A DNA stretch of 64,000 nucleotides from Zygnema cylindricum (lineage: Eukaryota; Streptophyta; Zygnematophyceae; Zygnematales; Zygnemataceae). The notes below the pieces were generated by a model that saw only the letters and a list, made by a program, of their open reading frames with translations, did no database searches and was not told the origin of the DNA. The position numbers and the translations under genes were made by a program. The stretch spans positions 389,421 to 453,420 of the forward strand of contig JBBHKE010001207.1 of the NCBI GenBank assembly GCA_037447655.1, in the 5' to 3' direction. Below, one piece after another: positions 21,566-32,192 of the stretch; within the stretch, counting starts at the first letter, position 1; every line of letters starts with the position of its first letter.

Positions 21566-21580
21566 GGTTATGGGCCCACC
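21566..21580 (+). promoter_or_regulatory. Primer-binding site, half-tRNA type
   Basis: GGTTATGGGCCCACC follows the LTR end immediately. It complements the anticodon stem-loop of plant initiator tRNA-Met (GGTGGGCCCATAACC as I recall it), not the 3' end used by most LTR elements. Drosophila copia and yeast Ty5 prime in this way from a cleaved initiator tRNA. The ATG at 21570 lies inside the site. Confidence 0.85.
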
Positions 21581-22442
21581 CTCTAGGGTACCTATCATTA
21601 ATGGAACTGGTTTCATATACTGGGAAAGTATGATGATAGGAGCTCTATGCGAAAAAAGGTTTTGGGGGATAGCGAGTGGACAATTGGGGCGTCCATCAAG
21701 TCTTGGAATTCCTCCAGGGTTTAAAGGAAGCAGATTCACCAGGAAAGAGGATTCACCTTCAACGGAGGAAACAAAAGAAGGAGAGGTGGTGGACAAAGGA
21801 AAGGAGAAGGAGGCGACCACACCAATAACAACTGGTTTAGCATTCATGTCACCTATTCCGAGGAACGAGGAGAATGATACTGAAACCTGGGACTTCAACA
21901 ATATGGCGGCAAAGCACTTCATCCTACGCCATCTCACTCAAGGACTTGCATGTCCTCATTTGCAGGCAGAGAGGGCATCCGATCTTTGGATGGCTCTTAT
22001 AGAGATGTACCGAAGTGGTACGATTCAGCAACAACAGTTGGCTAATTAGAAAGTTAAGGAGTATGTATACAAAGGGGGAAATATGTTGGATTTTTGCAAT
22101 GAGCTTGCTACACTCTTCATGGAGCTAGAGAGTGCGGGAAAAGTTTTTAATGAAAAAGAAAAGGTTAACTGTTTACTAATGAAGTTACCTGATATGTTCG
22201 AGAACACAGTCAACCGTGTGTAGGACTTGCCGGACTCAAGGTGGATATGGAACTCAGTGGTAGGGAAGATTCTCGTTCGAGAGAATAAAATTGAGATCCG
22301 AAGGGGAGGAAAGAGTGGCCAAGCCTTGGCAACAGCGACCGATTGGAGGAACAAGGATTCCCGGAAACCAGTCGGAAACTATGGGGGTAGGGAGCAGAAA
22401 AAACAGGTTGACGAGTTCGAACCAAGGGCTCCCAAAGGTTTA
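21570..22442 (+). pseudogene. Gag N-terminal and central region
   Basis: Gag forms the virus-like particle of the retrotransposon. The frame opens at the ATG inside the primer site. By residue 9 it is already in the typical copia Gag start (VPIINGTGFIYWESMM), so no other start is needed. A helical UBN2-like region follows (WDFNNMAAKHFILRHL; DLWMALIEMYRSGTI). TAG at 22047 (CAG in other copies) ends the first open piece, and another TAG stands at about 22221. The frame continues unchanged into 22227. Confidence 0.85.
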
Positions 22443-22967
22443 TGTCATTTTTGTAAGAAACCGGGGCACTATATGGCAAAGTGCACTAAGCTAACCGAGC
22501 TTCGGTTAAAGGAGGGGCAGACCGGTGGTTCCCCGAGAGGAAAGAAAAAGGCCCTTGTCACACAGGTACTTGAGGCGGAATCCGAGGACGAGGACGATGA
22601 GCTCCTTTTGGATGAGGAGTTGGAGGCGAAAACTGAGGTTGAAATTCCACGAAGGAAGAAATGTGCTTACGGTGGATTGAAAGGTGAAGCAGGCTGGATT
22701 ATAGATTCAGGTGCCTCAATGCACATGTGTAAGGATAGGCACTTGTTCACTAAGATAAGAAAGATTCCCACCGTAGAGATAGAGTACGGGGATGGGAGGA
22801 TAGTCACCACTACTCTTGTAGGATCGGTAGATCTGAAAGTGTTAGTAGAAGGAAAGACATCCATATTAACATTCTGCGATGTATTGTTTATCCCAGAACT
22901 GATCAAAAACCTTATCTCTACATCTGTATTAGATGATAAGGGTTTTTTTACTACCACTAAGGAATGA
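22227..22967 (+). pseudogene. Gag zinc knuckle and aspartic protease
   Basis: An open 246-codon piece in the gag frame. The CCHC knuckle CHFCKKPGHYMAKC is at residues 73-86 and binds RNA in the particle. An acidic linker follows (SEDEDDELLLDEELEA). The protease active-site motif is WIIDSGASMHM, with the catalytic D at residue 160. It would cut Gag-Pol into mature proteins. A TGA at 22965 interrupts the path to integrase; other copies read through here. Confidence 0.9.
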
Positions 22968-23027
22968 GTCTTTACCGCTAGTTTTGAGGAGGATGTCTAT
23001 TTCATTGCTGAGAAAGGTAGCCATGGG

Positions 23028-23528
23028 ATGTTAAGGCTGATCTTATGTAATGAAACGAAGAAACTTTATTATGCTGGTGTTCATGATATTATGATGTGGC
23101 ATAAGAGGCTTGGGCATGTGAATCTAGATAAGTTAAGAGAGATGAAAAATATGGGAGTGGTGGAAGGGATTCAGTTCAGTGAGAGTGATGATATAAGTGA
23201 TTGTAGTGGGTGTGCTCAAGGTAAAGCACACAGATTACCCTTTCCTAAAACAGCCACCTACAAGGGAGAAAAACTTCTAGATCTAGTACACACAGATATT
23301 TGGGGACCGGCTAGAGTGCCCTCACCGGGGGGGAAGAGATTTATAATGACTATAACTGATGATTGGTCTCGGTATTCCTGGGTGTATTTTTTGAAAAACA
23401 AGTCAGAAGCTGAGGACTGTTTTAGACAATATAAAGCATGGAACGAAAAACTCCATGAAACTCCAATCAAGAGAGTAAGGAGTGACATTGGTGGAGAGTA
23501 TACTTCTAACCAGTTTGAGGAATTTTGA
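23028..23528 (+). pseudogene. Integrase: HHCC zinc domain and core
   Basis: The GAG-pre-integrase zinc site has H25, H30, C59 and C62 (WHKRLGH ... CSGCAQGKAH). The core follows, with D90 (LVHTDIWGP) and D153 (VRSDIGGEY; the copy at 40934-41893 has SDNGGE, so N has become I here). Integrase joins the cDNA to the host chromosome with a 5-bp stagger, in keeping with the target duplications in this window. One base is missing near 23520, which shifts the frame; the rest of the domain is in the next piece. Confidence 0.9.
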
Positions 23529-23716
23529 GGGAAGATGGGGTTCAACACCAAAAGACAGTTCCAGAAAATCCGGAACAGAATGGGGTAGCTGAAAGGTTAA
23601 ATAGAACACTAAGTGATAGTGCTAGAAGTATGTTGTCGGATAAGAAGATAGGAAAAAGGTTTTGGGCAGAAGCAATGAACTGTGCTAATTACCTCAAAAA
23701 TAGAGTTCTTACTTGA
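23525..23716 (+). pseudogene. Integrase core, third catalytic residue
   Basis: In the new frame: QHQKTVPENPEQNGVAERLN, which carries the catalytic glutamate of the D,D35E triad (VAE), then the alpha-helical end of the core (FWAEAMNCANYLKNRVLT). TGA at 23714 replaces a serine codon seen in other copies. Confidence 0.88.
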
Positions 23717-23782
23717 GCTATAAAAGATCAAACACCTTATGAGAGATGGACAGGCCGGAAACTAGACTTATCTCATTTAAAG

Positions 23783-25297
23783 GTGTTCGGCAGTCAAGTG
23801 TTCAGTCTAGATACTGATCGGTCCAATTGGAAGCTAGATCCTAAAGGAAAACCGGGATACTTATTAGGATATGATGAAGATGTTAAAGGATATAGAGATT
23901 ATGATCTAAAAAGGGAAGATATAATCTTAGTAAAGCATCTAGTAGTTATGGATGAAGGAAAGTCTGTGGATCCCTTCAAATATACGAAGTCAGTAAAAAT
24001 CAGATTTGAGTCAGAAAATTCCGATGGCTTTGAGCTTCCTAACTATCCAGGTTTTAGAGAAGATGACACTCTTGCAGGAACAAATCAGACCGAAAAGGAC
24101 TCGGCTGTGGAAACTCGAGTGACAACTCTACCCGAAGCGGAAGACGTGGTGGAAATTGATTCGGAATCAAGGGATAGGGGAGAAACCGAGTTTGTTCGAA
24201 AGAATCCACGAGAACCATCTATTCCGGCCTCAGATTTTGAAGGGAGAAGGAGAAGTAGTAAAAGACTGCAAGAAAAACAAGTTAATAACAAGGTAACAAA
24301 ACTATCTCATCAAGATGAACCTCAAACTTATGGAGAGGCGATGACTTGTCCAGAAAGAAATCGGTGGAAGACAGCCATCAATGAAGAGATGGCCTCAATT
24401 ATGGCAGCCGATACTTGGGAGCTGGTGGATTGTCCACCTAACCGAAAACCAATCGGTTGTAAGTGGGTTTTCAAATTAAAACTGAACCCAGATAACACAA
24501 TCGAGCGCTACAAGGCCCGACTAGTGGCAAAGGGATTTACACAAAAGGAGGGAATTGACTACGAGGAAACCTTTGCCCCGGTGGTCAGATTTCCCTCCGT
24601 CCGCATACTTCTCAGCCCGGCAGCAGCGGAAGACATGGAAGTGCACCAGATGGACATCAAAACAGCCTTTTTGCATGGAGAATTGGAAGAGGAGATCTTC
24701 ATGCGACAACCCGAAGGGTTTGTGGAAGAAGGAGAGGAGAGTAAGGTATGCTGGCTGATTAAATCTCTTTATGGTTTGAAACAGGCGCCTCGACAGTGGA
24801 ATAAAAAGCTTGATGAGTTTCTTACCGGTCTAGGATATATTCGGATCAGCTCAGATCACTCAATCTATGTTTTCGAAGATGAGGAAGGTTTTATATTTAT
24901 TGCAATTTATGTTGATGATTTTCTTGTTTTAAGTAAATCAATGGAAAAAATTAATAAACTAAAAACCAATCTTAAGGGGATATTTGAAATGAAGGATATG
25001 GGGGAAACAAAATATATTTTGGGAATTCAAGTAGAGAGAGACCGAAAAAGAAAAATTATAAGATTGACTCAAAAGGAAGCGATAGGGAACATGCTTGAAA
25101 AATTTCAAATGGATAAAGCTAATAGTTGTACAACTCCAATGGAGTTGAAGAAGGGAAGTGAGGGGAGTGAGGAAGGAGGAGACATAGTCTTAGACGAGGA
25201 ATTATCTCCTGAAGAACAGAAGTTCATACAGACTATTCCTTACAGGCAAGTAGTGGGAAGTCAAATCTATTTTATGAATTGTACCCGCCGGATTTAG
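23783..25297 (+). pseudogene. Integrase C-terminus and reverse transcriptase
   Basis: The longest open piece in the window (504 codons). Residues 1-75 are the integrase C-terminal region (GYLLGYDEDVKGYRDYD), and a variable acidic linker spans about 80-180. Reverse transcriptase runs from about 208 ([19 protein letters not shown]) with the catalytic aspartates in [11 protein letters not shown] (D291) and YVDD (376-379), then the connection (QKEAIGNMLEKFQMD, PYRQVVGS). It copies the RNA genome into cDNA. All catalytic residues are present, so this part could fold, but it has no start signal of its own and depends on the broken upstream frame. One base is missing near 25290. Confidence 0.93.
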
Positions 25298-25902
25298 CTG
25301 CAGCTGTAGGAGTGCTGAGTAGAAGTCTAAATGCTCCCACTAAGAAGGATTGGGAGGCAGCTAAGAGAGTTCTTAGATACTTGATAGGAACTAGGGATCT
25401 ATGGTTGCATTTGGGTGGGGAGAATAGTGACATCACTACTTGGAGTGATGCTAGTTATGGTGATGCTCCGATGAGGAGATGCACTTCTGGATATGTATTA
25501 TATGTGGGTGATGAGGCTTGCTGTTGGAGTAGCAAACAGCAAAAGGTCATTGCTCAGTCCACCATGGAGGTTGAGTATATGGCCTCTTGCTCTACTGTAA
25601 AAGAATTGATGTGGGTCAAGTCTTTACTTGGTGAACTTGGTCATCTTAAGAGTGGTGTGCAGAAAATATTTTGTGATAATCAAGCAGCAATCGCTATTTC
25701 TGCCAATCCTAAACATCATTTTAAAGCTAAACACATGGACATTAGACTCAGCTTTGTTAGAGAGAAAGTAGAAAATAAAATAATCAGTTTAGAGTACCGA
25801 CCAGATAGTGAGATGGTAGCAGATATGATGACCAAACCTGTGCCTTCCCCTAAGCTAATTTTCTGCAGGGAGAAGTGTGGTCTGAAATTAAAGATTGACT
25901 AG
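25279..25902 (+). pseudogene. RNase H domain
   Basis: This continues the reverse transcriptase after a one-base shift. Motifs: PDLAAAVGVLSRSL, WSDASYGDAP (D57), QSTMEVEYMA (E97/E99), FCDNQAAIAI (D133) and KHMDIR. It removes RNA from the RNA-DNA hybrid. It ends in a normal stop just before the polypurine tract, and all active-site acids are present. The Met at 25279 is not a real start. Confidence 0.92.
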
Positions 25903-25915
25903 AAAATAAGGGGAG
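25903..25915 (+). promoter_or_regulatory. Polypurine tract
   Basis: AAAATAAGGGGAG lies directly before the 3' LTR and primes plus-strand cDNA. The same tract, inverted, borders the 3' LTRs at 30651, 39043 and 47647. Confidence 0.92.
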
Positions 25916-26963
25916 TGTAGAAATTAATGGTTTTAAGTATTTTCTAGGTCTGAATAGAAAGAAAGAAGCCGAGGCAGTCTACCTTTAACTTCTCTCTCCA
26001 ACTCTCAAACTTGTCGCAGTCACTGAGAAATTGGAGAGGAAGCTAGAGCCATGGCTACCTAGGCTATCCTGAGGTTTACGGGAAATTTATATTAGTTCGG
26101 GTTTTATTATTTAAAAGGTATGTGCCGGCGCCAGGAATTGATCCTTGTACCTGCCGGCCGGCAGATAGGAAATAGCCGGTAGCCTTAGCTGTTAAGTCTA
26201 GGAGTCATGATACATAGTATATAGTTTGATAGTTATTTAAATATGTATACGTACGATTATTCATTTAACTATAATAGATTACGGGATACATAGATCCGGT
26301 AATATATAAAGTACGGATTACGGTACGGACTATAAATCAATACCGCGCATTTGTTTCGTAAATGAAACAAATACCGCACATGTATTTATTACGGCTACGA
26401 TTAAATTAGATTCTAATCGGACGGCCGCAATTAGCGCCGAGATCGCGGAGGAAGTTTTTGGCGGTTTGTGGCCATCGCCACATCGGATGACGCGTGGCGA
26501 AATATCGCGGGATCGTGGAATCCCTGGAGATTATGGCATCGAATCCGGATATGACATGTGTCGACATTTAGGCCTTGTCGTACAATGTCCGTACCTAAAG
26601 TACACCGGCAGCTGTACTTTTGCGTACGGAACTCAATTCTGATTGGTTCCGTACATCAGTAGATAGAGTCTGTGAGTGAGATAGGACTTAGAAAAATTAG
26701 GAGATAGGACCCTCTCTCCCAGAGAGCTTCTGTACAAAAGGTCAACTTTGACCCTCCATAACTTACTGCTCAGGGGAGCAAATTCAGAGATGCTTTTTGC
26801 TATCGACTCAGGGGAGTCTTGTCTTCACAAGGGTGAAGGTGGTCAAAGTTTTTGTTTGCCAGGGTGGCAGTTATTTTTGCTTAAACACAAAGGGGTCAGG
26901 ATTATCCTAGAGGCTTCTTGGAAGCTGTCCACTCTGAGGACTTATGGAGGTCTCAGAGTTTCA
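25916..26963 (+). repeat. 3' LTR of the 20518 element
   Basis: Same length as the 5' copy with about 20 scattered differences. The hairpin row is at 26768-26869; hairpin 3 reads CTTCAC-AAGG-GTGAAG. Confidence 0.95.
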
Positions 26964-27159
26964 TCACATGCCAACGCCACTCACTTTCATGTCTTGACGA
27001 AGTTATCTGATTCTTTTTCTGTTCGTATGTACCAAAAAACGAGCAATTTTAGTACGGATTAGCACATTTAGAACACCACAATCTAAAATCAAACCAAATT
27101 AGAGTCAAGGACGCTAGACAGATAGTAACTATATTAAGGTAAAAAAACAATTAAAGTTA

Positions 27160-28296
27160 TGTTGATATTTGTGTATTTTCTAGCTCAATATTAGGATAGA
27201 AAAAGAGCGGAGGCAGTCTGCATCTGACTCCCTTCACTATGCCCCCACACTTGTTGTGGTCACTAAAGGCTGGATAGGGAGCTAGAGCCATGGCTGCATA
27301 GGCCCTCTAGGAAGAAAAAGAGTAGGTTTGGTAGATTTACAAAAATGGTATCTGACGCAACTAGGAATTGATCCTAGAACCTACATTCCATCAACACAGC
27401 CTAACCTTTACTTTTGTCTGTTAAGTCTAGGACAAGTACTCGGGATCCTACGGTTTGATGGGTATTTAAACATGTGCACGTAGGAAATTTCATTTAACTA
27501 ATGAAACGCATGGTAGAACATATAACATGTTATGTACTATAGTACCGCATGAAATAAATACTAGAAACATTATTTCAATGGTCCGGATAAAAAGCCGATT
27601 TGAATCGACGGCCGTGGTGAGAGGCGGGATTCTGGAATGGCTGCCTTGGCGTTTTCGGACGCCACCACTCTGGATGACACGTGGCAATATCCTAGAGATT
27701 GCGAGATCTCTAGAACGCGAGATGACAAGTCCGGATGTGACAAATATCACATTATGGCGATGCCGTACAAGAACCGTGCAGAAAGTACTCTGGCACCTTT
27801 ACTTTATTGCACAGTACAGTCATATGATTGGTTCGTACCTCCATACTAGGGGGCTTAAAGAGGGGTTTTAGGACTTAGAATATTTTGGTAGGTAGTCGCC
27901 TCTCTCCCAAAGAGCATCTGTATAAATCGGCAGGCTTTCTATTTTAATATCAACACATTCAGTAGACCATTTTGAGTGATTCTTTTTGCTGCGGACTCAT
28001 GGGAGTCCAAGATAAAGAGGGGTGTAGTCGGTTAGAGTCTTTGCATACCAAGGTGGTGGTATTTCTAAGGGGAAGTCAAAGTGGGGAATGTTACCCAAAA
28101 CTCATATTCTAACTTTGCATTCTGTGGGGGAACTAAACACACAGAAAGTATTCTTTCAGAGGGGTGAAGCTATATTGGGGTTTTTACTGTCAAAGTGTCA
28201 GTCATTTGTGTTTGTATCAATTTGGAGTGGACACTACCTAGATAAGCTTTTTTGTATCTGCGAATTCTGTGGGGGAATATACCCCACATAATTTCA
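27160..28296 (+). repeat. 5' LTR of the family C element
   Basis: TGTTGATATTTGTGT...ATTTCA. It contains the AGCCATGGCT block near 27286, a TATA box at 27921, GGACTCATGGGAGTCC (hairpin 2) and a decayed hairpin 3. The site following it (28297-28311, CGTTCTAAGCCCACC) is an eroded primer-binding site. Confidence 0.88.
27921..27927 (+). promoter_or_regulatory. TATA box of the family C LTR
   Basis: TATAAAT follows a CTCTCCCAAAGAGCATCTG stretch. The same arrangement occurs in most LTRs here, roughly 30-50 bp before the hairpin row. Confidence 0.6.
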
Positions 28297-28311
28297 CGTT
28301 CTAAGCCCACC

Positions 28312-29501
28312 ATCTAGAGTGAATTTGTTTGATAGAACCGACTTCCCTCATTGGGAGTTTACGATGGAGGGATTGTTTTTCGAAAAGCACTTATGAGAAA
28401 TTGTTTCGAGACAAGTGAGGTGTCCGTCACTAGGCTTTGGTGGAACTCATTATGGAGATTAATATAGGGCTTCTCTGAAAACCAACCGGAGTTCAGATGC
28501 AACGGAAGGTGAAGGGAAAAAAAGGGAGAATGGAAAAGGGACACCTATGGTGAGGGGAGATAGGCTCTCGACTACGATTCCACTTGTAGGGGTTATAACT
28601 GAACTTAAAACTGAAGAAAATGACACAAAAATTTGGAAGTACAAAAACACTATAGCAAAACATCTCATACTTAGAAACATGTCTAAGTCCATAGCTATCA
28701 CTCCTGTAATCATAACGAAGTCTTCACAAATTTGGGAAACCCTAATTCAGATTTATAAGAGTGAGACTATACAGAGGCAGCAGTTAGTAAAACACGAATA
28801 TAGGCCTATGTTTATAAAGGCGGTAGCATGATATAGTTTTGCAATGATATTGCTGCGTTATATGTTGAGCTTGCAAGTGCAAGATATGCAGAATTTGAGG
28901 AGAGAAAGATTAACAAACTAATCATGAAACTCCCAGATGAGTATGAAAATATCATTAACCATATGCAAAAAATAGATGGCTCCTCATAGACTTGGAGCAT
29001 TACCATGAGGATGATTCTTGTGAGGGAGAGCACTTTAGAGCTTTGTAGGGGAAGTGATGGGGTGAATGCATTGGTAGCAGGTGGTGATTGGCGGAAGCCT
29101 GATAAAATGAAAGATGGTGATTAGCGGAAGCGTGATGAGAGGAAGAAAGACAAAGGTAAACCTTATCGGAACTTTGGTGGAAAAAAAGGGAGAGGAAAAG
29201 AAAAGGGAGCTTTGAAAAAAAGGGTTTGCTTCTTTTGTAGGGAACTGGGTCACTATATGGAGGAGTGTCTTTGTTTGGAAGAAATTAGAAGTTGGAATGT
29301 GAATGAGGAGGAAGAAGGAGAAGAGGAGAAAGAGGATGAAGATATTTTGGAGCTTCTTCACATCGGTAGAATGGGGAAGAGAGAAAAACACAGAGAAATT
29401 CCACGAAAGCAACATTGTGCATTTGGAGGTATAACTAAAGTAAAAAGAGAGGAGGTACTTGAGGATGTCAAAGCGTGTAAAGTGTATGACTTAGAAATGA
29501 G
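28312..29501 (+). pseudogene. Gag remnant of the family C element
   Basis: Degenerate Gag. The N-terminus (LFDRTDFPHWEFTMEG) precedes the UBN2-like part in frame 28547-28831 (KHLILRNMSKSIAITP; QIWETLIQIYKSETI). The zinc knuckle CFFCRELGHYMEEC is in frame 29212-29514, followed by a glutamate-rich linker (EEEEGEEEKEDEDILELL). There are several stops. It is cut at 29501 by the reverse-strand element, and the protease motif is not seen after the break. Confidence 0.82.
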
Positions 29502-30650
29502 TGTAATTTTGTGACCTCCATTGGTACACAGATTGTCCAGCTTATACAAAGCCTCTAGGATAGTATTTGCACTTTGGACTTTGGCAATGAATAAGTGCCA
29601 CACTGGCATGCAAAAACTCTGACCGACTACACCTCTGTGTAGCGTGGACTCCCTTAAGTCCGCAAAAAATAGAATCACTGAAACTGCTCACCTAAGCATT
29701 AAATTATGGCTGTTCAAAGACAACAAATTTATACAGATGGCCTATGAGAGAGAGGGCTTACGGAAAAGTCTAATTTCTAAGAACCTACTTATAGCCCCTC
29801 TAGACTTATCAAATTATCATACACTATATAATATATATACAAAGTACGGTAGCTGTCGTACATTATGTACAGAATTATGGGGCACCACTCTCGGTCTGCC
29901 ACGTGGCAAATAAGTCGTCGCCGTTTTTTCCATTTTCCCTCTAGCATCCTATAGGATGGTGCCACGTGTCAGTTTTCCTCCACTTTGGCGAAGTGCTGCC
30001 AAAAAGTCTTTCCGGGATGCCAGCTCTCACGCGTGCCATCCGTTCGTAATTTGGCGATCAATGTTGGCCGTTAGATCTTGACGGCACGCCGAATTATCTT
30101 TGTTGACTGTTGTGGTATTTTACGGCCGTCGTTCCGTGTTGACTATTGAATTTCTATGGCCGTCATTTCGTGTTGACCGTTTGAAATTCTACATCAATTC
30201 GGAATTCTGGCTCCTCTGTGAGCCGTCAATCGGGAACGACATTTGATTTCGTCCGTTGAAATTAAATGTCTTTTGTTCATTTCTTGCGGTACAGTATGTC
30301 GTGCGGTAATGTACGCTTCCATGTTCATTTTGATCAGTAAGCCGCTAAATGAAATGTGTCGCCGCGTCATTTTTTAAGTATTTATCAAATATAACATGTA
30401 TATCGATTCATGAAGACCTATTGGATAAGACGGACGACTTTTCCATATGGCTGTCATCTGGGAGGTCACAAGATCACATCCTGGCCCTGCAACCTATCTT
30501 TTGCAGAAGATGTGTCTTCCGCCTGTCTTCTCATCTGCCTGAGGGAACCATGGCTGCTTGCTAGTTCTCAGTGACTACCTCAAGTATATGAACTGTAGAA
30601 TGACCATAGATTGACTAAAGAGATAGGCTATAAAATGCCCTTTTCCTATA
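29502..30650 (-). repeat. 3' LTR, family B
   Basis: On the minus strand it ends ACAAAATTACA and starts with a mutated TATAGGAAAAG. Hairpin stems are GGACTTAAGGGAGTCC and CTACAC-AGAG-GTGTAG. A TATAAAT box is at 29727-29733 (minus). Confidence 0.88.
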
Positions 30651-31529
30651 CTCCCCTTATTTTCTAGTCTTTCTTCTCTTTCTGTCCACACTTCTCCCTA
30701 CAAAATATCAATTTGGGAGAAGGAACCGGCTTAGTCATCATATTTGCTACCATTTCTCCATCTGGTCTATATTCCAAACTAATTATTTTATTCTCAACCT
30801 TCTCTCTAACAAAGCTCAAACGAATATCCATATGCTTTGCTTTAAAGTGAAGTTTAGGGTTTGCTGCAATTGCAGCTTGATTATCACAAAATATCTTTTG
30901 CACTCCATTCTTCATATATCCAAGTTCTTAAAGCAAAGATTTCACCCACATTAATTCTTTCAAAGCCGAACGAGTGGCCATATGCTTAGCCTCCATGGTT
31001 GACTGAGCAGTCACCTATTGTTGCCTGCTACTCCAACAGCAAGCTCTGTATCCAACACACAACACATACCTAGAAGTACACCTCATTATCGAAGCATCCC
31101 CATGACTGGCATCACTCGAAGTGGTGATGTCAGTATTATCCCCTCCCAAATGTAACCACAAATCTCTCGTTCCTATTAAGTATTGCATGACCCTTTTGGT
31201 CGCTTCCCAATCTTTCTTCCTATGATCATTCAGACTCCTACTTAATATCCCTACATTGCTGCTATATGAAGACGAGTACTGTTCACAAAATATATCCAAC
31301 TACCAACAACCTGTCTGTACAAAATAGTTTGCATAAACTTGCTTTCCTCATGTCCTACCTCATTATCCAAGATCAAGACTCCCTCTTCTGACCTCCCCTC
31401 ATTTCCCTTCTTTAAATCCATTGGAGACGTACAACTATTTGCTTTATCCATTTAAAAAATTTTAAGCATATTTCCTATCGCTTTCTTTTGAGTTAGTCTT
31501 ATTGTTTTCTTCTCTCTATCCCTCTCTAT

Positions 31530-32192
31530 CTAAATTCCCAAAATATACTTTGCCGCTCCCAAGTCTTTCATTTCAAATCTACTCTTTAGAACTTTTTTCA
31601 ATCTATTAATTTTCACCATTGATTTACTCAAAACAAGCAAATCATCAACATAGATGGCAATGAAAATTATACCTTCCTCATCCTCAAATAGATAGATGGA
31701 ATGATCCGAACTGATTCGGATATATCCCAAATTTGTCAAAAACTCGTCTAACTTCTTGTTCCATTGGAGTGGAGCTTGCTTTAGTCCGTAAAGCGACTTT
31801 TTCAATCTGCACACCTCACTTTTTTCTCCTTTCTCCATAAATCCTTCCGGTTGTCGCATGAAGACCTCTTTTTGTAATTCTCCGTGTAAAAAAGTGGTTT
31901 TCATATCCATCTGGTGCACTTCCATGTCTTCTGGTGCCCCTAGACTAAGTAGAATCCAAACAAAGGGAAATCTTACAACCGGAGAGAAAGTGTCCTCATA
32001 ATCAATTCCCTCCTTATGTGTGAACTCCTTTGCCACCAATCTGGCCTTGTATCGCTCGATAGTGTTATCCGGATTGAGTTTCAACTTAAATACCCACTTG
32101 CATCCTATCGGCTTTCTATCCGGAGGACAATCCACCAACTCCCATGTGTTAGCTTCCATAATGGAAGCCATCTCATAATTAATGGCTGTCAT
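31530..32192 (-). pseudogene. Reverse transcriptase fragment, family B
   Basis: A 220-codon open piece: [49 protein letters not shown] (first catalytic Asp), [17 protein letters not shown] and YVDDLLVLSKSM. It ends at a stop just after KYILGI. It keeps the catalytic motif but lacks the C-terminal connection. Confidence 0.88.

Larger units (their letters stand above)
20518..26963 (+). mobile_element. Full-length Ty1/copia element (family A)
   Basis: 6446 bp, with LTRs of 1048 bp each and a perfect 5-bp target duplication TCACA (20513-20517, 26964-26968). By hand count the LTRs differ at about 20 positions (roughly 2%), so the insertion is fairly young. Internal order is primer-binding site, gag, CCHC knuckle, protease, integrase, reverse transcriptase, RNase H and polypurine tract, which is the copia order. 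The single gag-pol frame is interrupted by stops at about 22047, 22221, 22965 and 23714 and by single-base frameshifts near 23520 and 25290. It could move only with proteins from another copy. Confidence 0.96.
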
